A stretch of 64,000 bases of DNA, taken from assembly GCF_039555335.1 (NCBI RefSeq), contig NC_092636.1, positions 53,933,706 to 53,997,705 on the forward strand, given 5' to 3'. The notes beneath the pieces are model-generated. The model was not told where the DNA came from and did not search any database. It saw only the letters and a program-made list of their open reading frames with translations. The DNA is from Amphiura filiformis. Its lineage: Eukaryota; Echinodermata; Ophiuroidea; Amphilepidida; Amphiuridae. Positions 55,856-64,000 of the stretch are shown in pieces (position 1 is the first letter of the stretch; each line of letters opens with the position of its first letter). Both the position numbers and the translations under genes were made by a program.

Positions 55856-58800
55856 ACCGGCTGCACAGGTACTATGATCAACTGATGGGGTAATCAAATC
55901 GTAGAAATACTATAACTTTATTGCTAAAATCCATTCAAAATTAAAACTGCAGTATCTGAGATGTTAACACGTTTCGTGAAAACAAAACTGTAAAAGCATC
56001 ATGAAAGTGTGGACTTATAATATCTGATCACATCACATCACATGTGATCAATCACCTAGCTTTTGCTTAAGCTGTTTTAGTGGAAGTGGTGTTTTTCAAT
56101 TACTTTTGCTCTTCCTGAGAAATGATTGTAGTATGTATTTTGTTATATCCTGTAATGTAATGATGACAAAGGGTCCCCAAAAAATTTAATTGTGAAATGT
56201 ACATAATGTAGGCAGTAATTTGTCAAATGTACTTAAATTTTGATTGTATATGATGCAAAAAGTATTGTAGTAACAGTATTCACCACATTTAAGTTATCTC
56301 CAATATTTAGAAGGAATTTCAAAACCTGTAGGCCAATACGGACGCACCATGGCAACTATTCTAACATAACACCACAAGCATTATTATTATTATGTCATAT
56401 GGAATGTGCCTTATGTCTTAGCCAACATTCCTGACACTATCAATCATGAAAGCGGAAAAAAAGAAAGAAATAGTAGAAATTTTTTTTTGTATGTAATGCG
56501 ATTCAAACATCACTTTAATTAATTCCAGTGACATCATCAATATCAATTAAAAGAAAGAATTCCTAACGGCCACTTAGCAGCCAATTATCATCCTATTATC
56601 ATCACCTTAACTACCCCATTCATCCATACATCATTGCTGCAATCACACGTGCCGTTAAAACAAAAGACATATCCAATGCCTCATTATAACTGTAAAACGA
56701 TACGCCTATCTATTTCAACTTAAGATGGCAGCTCATGCATGGGTTAATGTTTTTGTTTGTCAAAAACGAGTCCTCGTCCGTTATTGACTGTGGCACAAGA
56801 CTGACTTAACACCCTTATAATATATCAGGCTAGATATTCTAACGAGACTCGGGTAACAAAAGGACACTCATTAATATTGTGTTAATAAACAAAACCCATC
56901 ATTTATCATGCTTTTGAAGTGAAATAGACCGGAAATTTTACAAGCTTATTTTAGAACTTTGATTGGGTACTGCTGATGATTCAACCTATTTTGTGGTATT
57001 ATCGACTGGTCAGACGCCAGCCCCATAAAATTAAGCATTTGTTAGTTGTTTAGCTTTTATAAACCTAAATATAGGGGGGAGGTACCAGTTAAATGTAGGG
57101 CCTATGCCATTATTGATTGGTACATCAACAATAACTCTACCAGCACACTTCATCGGCTTCAAAATGCCAAGTTCAACTTTTCCGTTTGAAATGACAAAAA
57201 AAGCAAATTTTTGTTGGTTTTCAAGGTCAGGCATCTGCTCTGCAGGTGTTCAAACACTGGGAATAATACAGGATTGACACCTTAAATACTTGGGACATAA
57301 AGTTAACTGTTTCCTTCAAGATAATAATAACATGTTATTGCTAGACTTGAATCTATCATTCAAAATGTGACATTAGTTTCATGGCTTACTTGGCATGCTT
57401 TCATAGCCACAACAGCAAAGAAATTAAATAATGAAAAAATATTAATAAAAGATAAGGTGACGTTGACAAGATCAGTTATTTTGTAAGTATTTTGTTTTGT
57501 CAAATACATTCCAGACACAATAATAACAAGTAACATTTGTCTGTAAAGTTCACTCCATGCTACAGTTCTGCTCAGATTTACATTTCCTTTTTGTTAATAA
57601 AAATGTAAAATTTCCTGTTAAATTGGCTTCATCATAATTTTTGTCATTCACAAAGCCAATCCAGTATTAGCACAGGCTCTGTGCTGTACTCTGATACCTC
57701 TGATGATCCATCTTCGCTTTGCTCGCTATTTGAGAGGTGTCGCGGTTTGTGGACGGCCCAGTGAATGGGGCTAGTTCTAATCTAGTATCTAAATAGTTTG
57801 ACCTAGCTCAAACAGCTCTGATTTTTTTTCATTTCATTTCATTCCACTTCCATAATACTGCCCATGCTTTTATCATTCATCTCAAAGTCTCAGGAGTGTG
57901 AAACAAAAATAGCGCAAATTTGATTCAGCCATTAGCAAAGAGGATCTACCCTGATTTTCCCACTAATTTAAACCCATTTCAGCCAATTTCCATGACATCT
58001 CATATAGCAGCATCAAATTTAAATCGGTAATGGAATTGAATTGAATCAGACAAGGTAAAATCATATTGGGATGGAAAAGACAAGAAATGTGACTCTCTAC
58101 GTGAGTGCATAAAGTATGGAAATAATATTGGACGGTGAAGGGAAAATGGATTAACATGATTCTGCCATGACACGTCATGAAAAAAAATTCAACTCAAAAT
58201 CCTTATTATACCCTCAGGCATTCACACGGCGCACCCGCTAGCACTGGCTTGCCATCTCTATTTTACTAAGAATCTGGTGTCAATATGAACTTAGACTTGA
58301 AGAAACACAAAATATATTCATATTACATGTATGACGATACGCCATATCCCGGATGGTATCTGCACAGCAGAACAAGGATTTTGTTCAAGCTTATGTCCTT
58401 CTGAGGTGAAGGTATGAACCAAAAATAACAAGAGTTTACAGATGTTTTTTGTTTTCATCATAATATCTGCTTTTGACTCATTACCACTATTGTAAGCCAT
58501 TTGCAAGCAAAGCAAATCCAGCATTTAGCGAGCCAGCAAATTGGAGCACAGCCGAATTGACTCGGTAGCTGGTATCAGATTAATGGTGCATACATCTGCA
58601 CCTGCGATTCTGATAGGGGCGGGCATGTATTAACCACGCCGATGTATTTGCAATTACCATGGGTGTGTAATCTGCTGGAAGTGTTATCATTTTAAGCTAC
58701 ACTTGGTGTCTACTATAAACTTGCCCTACGCTTTCATTCCAGCTTGTACAGGTACATGTATAATCTGGTGTAAAATTGATCAAAATAAGCCCTGAAAGCA

Positions 58801-60201
58801 AAATTGAGCTATTGGTGTACTTTTACTTCAGCTTTTCTGTTCTCATATATTCCCTCCCTCTCCTACCAATCGATGAGGTAAACAAAATTCAGGCTTCTCA
58901 TAGAGAATATTGAATTGCGGGAAATAACACTACGATACCATACCACAGATGTTACACAGCCCCTACACAATTACATTGCATTTCTATGTTTAAGTTTATT
59001 TGAATTGTTGATTCTTAAAATATCTGCAACATAGATTTTTAATTATAGATGACATATTAACGCTTTCATTGTGGTCACAACATTACCATAACATGACATG
59101 AACAAAAATACTACTTGAATTCAATGAAGTTTCAGTCAAAACAGGCAATTTCTTGGGTTTGGCTTCTGGCCGCTTAAAAAAATCCTGGTTTGCTCAATTA
59201 TGAGTCCTGTTTCATTCACATAATTATGATACATTAAAAACACATCAACCTGAGGCATATGCAACAATATTCTTTAAATTGCTACACTGCCTTGCGACTA
59301 TATATATATTCCTTTTTGCAACAATACTGTAAAGTGGCACATTGATGAATATGTCTCAAAAGCAAAAACCATTAGGCCTCTATGTTTTTCATAACAATTA
59401 TCTTTAGATATAAAGATTTGTCATCTAAACCCTGAGGGTGTTGGAATTAAATGTATCCTTTATTAGTTAATGGTTTTGCCATGGAAGTACCACCAATTTA
59501 CGGAATAGAGCGAAAGTGTAAAAATGCATGATCGCCCAGTCACCGTCACAGCTTGAAAACAGCTACATGTATTGCTCAGTTAAGCACATGACTCACGGTT
59601 AAACAATGGGCTTTCCCCTGTCACCGTGGTCATCAGGTCAGACATTTTGAGAAATATTTCCATTTTTTATTTCGCTATTTCAAATTTATTTTATTAGCAA
59701 GAGTGTTAGTGCAAATAAAGTAAGAATCAACCGATTCACAAGTCTGAATATCAAATTTCCTTTGACTAACTAACAGTAAAATATATGAGTCATTACAAAC
59801 AATGATATATTAAATCCATTTGCTATCGCATCAGCCATTTTGGAATTTCTGATACACCGGTTGCTAAGGCAAAATTAATTTCCATGGTAGCTGGCTGGCT
59901 GGCTGCATGACCGGACCTTTGAGACATACAGCAGGTGAGAAGATTTGTGAAATGCATATTGGATCTTTAAGATGCCTTGGATATGGGATTGAAGATATCT
60001 ACAGATAGATGGACTATAATTAGATTGGGTGGTTCAAGGAATTATTATCTCCTATTTTAGTAACCTTTCCCCTTCAGTTGAGAGGTTAATTTTCCCCAAA
60101 AATATTCATGTTAGAGAAATTTTCAAACTTTTAACAAATTAGGTAATTTAAATGACCGTTTCTAAAATCTGCATCAAAAATGCATTCAACCGAGTACAAA
60201 C

Positions 60202-60453
60202 ATGCCAAGTATTGGAGCCTTATTGGTTCGGAGGATCATGAGAAAGGACATGCATGCGTATTTGCAAGGAACTGATGACTTAGGAACAGTGATGCTTCAA
60301 TCTATTTACAATGTTTTAAAAATAGAAATGTTTCAAGAAAACATCAATGGGAGGACAGATGATACATGTATGTGTAGGGTTAATCATCAAGTATTACTGC
60401 AAAAACAGACATTTTTGTGTTGTATTTATTTTCAAAATTTTCAGCATTCCTAG
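60202..60453 (+). other. Isolated ORF, doubtful
   Basis: An 83-codon frame begins MPSIGALLVRRIMRKDM and contains AYLQGTDDLGTVMLQ. I do not recognise it. A splice-donor-like CAG|GTGAGA lies upstream at 59934, and ACAT|GTATGTG inside the frame could be a donor, so a first coding exon of another gene is possible. It may equally be chance, as frames this long occur elsewhere in the non-coding DNA here. Confidence 0.2.
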
Positions 60454-61517
60454 ATGCTACCCCGAAAATAACAATGCACAATACATATTCCTTTTGTGTG
60501 TAAGTCAATGTAACTTGTAAGGAAGCTTTTTTTTTTTTTTTACAAGGGAAATAGTTCAAAATTGGCAAAGCACAAAAAATTAATCACACAAAAATTTCCA
60601 TTTTACAATATGTAAAAACCAGATGAATACATCCATAGGTAAGGCCCTACATATAAAATCAATTCAGTATTTGTCATTCTTTGGTTCCATAATTCAAAAG
60701 ATGGGCAGTGCATTCAAAGGTCAAACAGATGTTATACTAATACTTCAGAATTAAATATTACAATTTTAAAACAATGGCATTTTGTAGGCATGATCCACTA
60801 ATTAGAAGCATTTGAAAATCTTACTTTTCAATTTGTATTTATACCGAAAAATTATAAGAAACAATGACATTGGCTCACAAAATATTATTGTATCCACATT
60901 GATGCAACGTTATTAATAAAATACTTTGATTGACATTTTTGATATTATCACAATTAAAAAATTAATAAATTTTTGTATATTAACATGACTCAAAATCATC
61001 CAAAACATGCATGTCATTTGTTGGCAAAATATACCTTACTAAATATAAATCAGTATCAAAACTGATACTCAATATTATTCAATATTTATACCTGGGTAAG
61101 AGGATTAAATTTTGTCAAGATCCCAATAAACCCTATCATGGTGGATTAAATATACATGGATTTATGGCTCAATGCACTTTTTCCTTATTTTGGGTTTCTT
61201 TTTATGGCCCTGAAATATTGCAACACTATCTCAAAATTTGAATGAATATAATAAAATGCGATTTAAATTTAAAAAAATGTATGACCACACATAATGATTT
61301 TAATGAGGATTGTGCATCTTGTTTACAACATATTGAATCATTTCTTTTTTGATTAAATACATTGGAATTTTCTGTCTCATTCTCACTTGATGCAAAAATT
61401 CTAATGCTTATAAAATTAAAAGATTAGATGATTATGTCACTTTAGATCTGAAAAAAGTGACAACAGGAATGCTCAAAAATTAGATACAATTGACAGCTGA
61501 AACAGTTTTCATCATAT

Positions 61518-62843
61518 TTGCCATTCTTCTTATTGTACTGTCAATCAGGTATACCCAGCCCGCGATTTTTGTAGCGAAATTGGCCAACTTTTTTAGATTT
61601 TCCCTATTACATGACCAGAGTTGCCATTCTTCTTATTGTACTGTCAATCAGGTATACCCAGCCCATGCGATTTTTGTAGCGAAATTGGCCAACTTTTTTA
61701 GATTTTCCCTATTACATGACCAGAGTTGCCATTCTTCTTATTGTACTGTCAATCAGGTATACCCAGCCCGCGATTTTTTGTAGCGAAATTGGCCAACTTT
61801 TTAGATTTTCCCTATTACATGACCAGAGTTGCCATTCTTCTTATTGTACTGTCAATCAGGTATACCCAGCCCGCGATTTTTGTAGCGAAATTGGCCAACT
61901 TGTGTAGAGTGTCCCTATTACATGACCAGAGTTGCCATTCTTCTTATTGTACTGTCAATCAGGTATACCCAGCCCGCGATTTTTGTAGCGAAATTGGCCA
62001 ACTTTTTTAGATTTTCCCTATTACATGACCAGAGTTGCCATTCTTCTTATTGTACTGTCAATCAGGTATACCCAGCCCGCGATTTTTGTAGCGAAATTGG
62101 CCAACTTTTTCTATTACATGACCAGAGTTGCCATTCTTCTTATTGTACTGTCAATCAGGTATACCCAGCCCGATTTTTTGTAGCGAAATTTGCCAACTTT
62201 TTTAGATTTTCCCTATTACATGACCAGAGTTGCCATTCTTCTTATTGTACTGTCAATCAGGTATACCCAGCCCGCGATTTTTGTAGCGAAATTGGCCAAC
62301 GTTTTTAGATTTTCCCTATTACATGACCAGAGTTGCCATTCTTCTTATTGTACTGTCAATCAGGTATACCCAGCCCGCGATTTTGTAGCGAAATTGGCCA
62401 ACTTTTTTAGATTTTCCTATTACATGACCAGAGTTGCCATTCTTCTTATTGTACTGTCAATCAGGTATACCCAGCCCGCGATTTTTGTAGCTTAAATTGG
62501 CCAACTTTTTAGATTTTCCCTATTACATGACCAGAGTTGCCATTCTTCTTATTGTACTGTCAATCAGGTATACCCAGCCCGCGATTTTTGTAGCGAAATT
62601 GGCCAACTTTTTTAGATTTTCCCTATTACATGACCAGAGTTGCCATTCTTCTTATTGTACTGTCAATCAGGTATACCCAGCCCAGCGATTTTTGTAGCGA
62701 AATTGGCCAACGCTTTTAGATTTTCCTATTACATGACCAGAGTTGCCATTCTTCTTATTGTACTGTCAATCAGGTATACCCAGCCCGCGATTTTTGTAGC
62801 GAAATTGGCCAACTTTTTTAGATTTTCCCTATGACATGACCAT
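61518..62843. repeat. Tandem array, 13 copies of a 103-bp unit
   Basis: Units start (TTGCCATTCTTC) at 61518, 61621, 61726, 61829, 61932, 62035, 62128, 62230, 62333, 62434, 62537, 62640 and 62743. Each contains TACTGTCAATCAGGTATACC, CAGCCCGCGATTTTTGTAGC and AAATTGGCCAACTTTTTTAG. Spacing is 101-105 bp except one 93-bp unit with a deletion. Near identity points to recent amplification or homogenisation. Because 103 is not a multiple of 3, ORFs across it change frame every unit and are not genes. Confidence 0.97.
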
Positions 62844-64000
62844 ATTTTGTGTCCCATAGAAACCAACGGTTAAGAGACAAACTGGGTGGCTTTTAACCCA
62901 TGATTTGGGCGGAAATTGTTTGGAAACCCTGCAAAAAAGAAAAGAATTTTAAAAATACTTCATGATATTAGATGAATCAGTAGTTTCAAAATTCATTTTT
63001 TTTTAATTAATGGAGGTATTTTTTGGGTGTGGCTTTTGGGTTGTTGAATGGGAGGTACAACTACTTGCAAACTGAATCAAAGGGGACAATTTGCCACTTT
63101 AGTTCAATTTTACAGCTGTCCCAAGCAAGCAATTGAGGTTTACTTTAATAGTGGTCTGAACCACACCACGGAACAGTAAGTCATACATCATTACCATATA
63201 TCCAACTTGGAATTTCCCAATAGCAATACATTGAAGCTGGTGTTTGGGCCAAGAAAGAACAGTTAGCTAAGATAAATATTCTGTGCTCCCATACCCTCTT
63301 GGACCTGATCAGCAGGACCTGTGCAAAGCATATGCTGGTTTCTATTCTTTTAACTGGTACAATATATATGAGGAACACAGGCCTGTTTCCATCTCTTCGC
63401 TGTAAGAACTTCGCGTCAACTGGTAAATTTGTGCACATATTTTGATGTACAAGCCTCCAAACTAATTAAGCCATATCTCAAGCAAACCGAGCAAACTTAG
63501 CACAGATCGTGGAACCATTGTTATTCTTCTTCCAATTTCACAAACCTTGCTCCAGGCTTGTTGTAACCAGTCTGGTCCCTGCTTATAACCAGTCTGGTTG
63601 CATCAAGTAGACAAAAGTCCAGTCTTTGAGAAATGTTTCCAGGTTGGAAAACAGTATAATTATTCAAAAAGGAACAATTTAACATTGATTTTCATTCTTT
63701 CTACCCCGATTTTACTTACATGTACAAGAACATCATTTTGCCCATGCTTTTGCAAATGGGCATTTCCTACCTGCAAGCCACTGCTGCCTTGATCACAAAA
63801 TCCGACAACCAGAAAAGCTCAAAAACACCACCCTACTGCAAGCAAACACCTGATACACAAATATACTTCTTTCTACCTTGTAACAAGGGGTAATTTCAAA
63901 CACCTTTTTCAATTCACTTTTTTTTGGTTCAGCGTGATAATCTTGTATTATGATTAGAGCACTAAGAACAACAAAGTAACTTTTTGTCAAAATTCTATTA
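62844..64000. other. Non-coding right end of window
   Basis: AT-rich sequence without supported exons or clear repeats. Open frames on both strands are short and lack domain or splice evidence. Confidence 0.55.

Larger units (their letters stand above)
51702..61517. other. Long non-coding stretch, probably dachsous intron
   Basis: No cadherin-type exon (DxNDN, LDRE) was found on the minus strand and no other gene is supported. If dachsous continues to the right, its intron here exceeds 12 kb. Items seen: a weak tRNA-like fragment near 52060-52120 (GGTTCAAACCC), a hairpin at 55755-55855 and an isolated + strand ORF at 60202-60453 of unknown status. Confidence 0.55.

Noticed and set aside
61490..62834. 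Series of overlapping ORFs encoding YTQPAIFVAKLANFFRF-like peptides
   Set aside because: They come from the 103-bp tandem array. The unit length is not a multiple of three, so the same peptides appear in rotating frames, which is not a repeat protein gene.

Overview
This is a window of an intron-rich, AT-rich animal genome. It carries two multi-exon protein genes in convergent (tail-to-tail) orientation, with repeat-dominated DNA between and around them. A mesh-type gene (NIDO-IPT-AMOP-VWD-Sushi-TM), a dachsous giant cadherin, tRNA-derived SINE heads and many short inverted-repeat DNA elements suggest an invertebrate deuterostome. My best guess is an ambulacrarian (echinoderm or hemichordate), but the sequence alone does not settle the species. 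There are no bacterial operons, rRNA genes or CRISPR arrays.

Region 1 (3222-18831, + strand) holds the 3' fifteen coding exons of a mesh / SUSD2-like type I membrane protein. Joining them by GT-AG rules gives one open frame of 1124 residues: end of a NIDO domain, IPT-like domain, AMOP, VWD with a GDPH motif, Sushi, one membrane helix and a histidine-rich cytoplasmic tail of about 300 residues. Its first exons lie left of the window.

Region 2 (32308-51701, - strand) holds the last eighteen coding exons of a dachsous cadherin: about 21-22 cadherin repeats, a dibasic RRKR site next to the membrane, a transmembrane helix and a tail with the conserved NWDYLL block. Every exon junction keeps phase except for two single-base indels, one in the exon at 43625-44607 and one in the terminal exon. 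They cancel in total length but leave the middle of the protein out of frame as given. The 5' exons lie right of the window.

The 13.5 kb between the genes, and the 12.3 kb right of the last dachsous exon, hold no convincing gene. They contain mobile and repeated DNA: a hAT-like element with a perfect 8-bp target duplication, several foldback/MITE-like elements, SINEs, a diverged minisatellite, a 1.03-kb palindrome embedded in a 1.5-kb direct duplication (28.4-32.1 kb), and a 13-copy, 103-bp tandem array (61.5-62.8 kb). The two proteins are unrelated in sequence. By family knowledge both act at epithelial membranes (mesh at septate-type junctions, dachsous in planar polarity and growth control), but nothing here shows that they are co-regulated.
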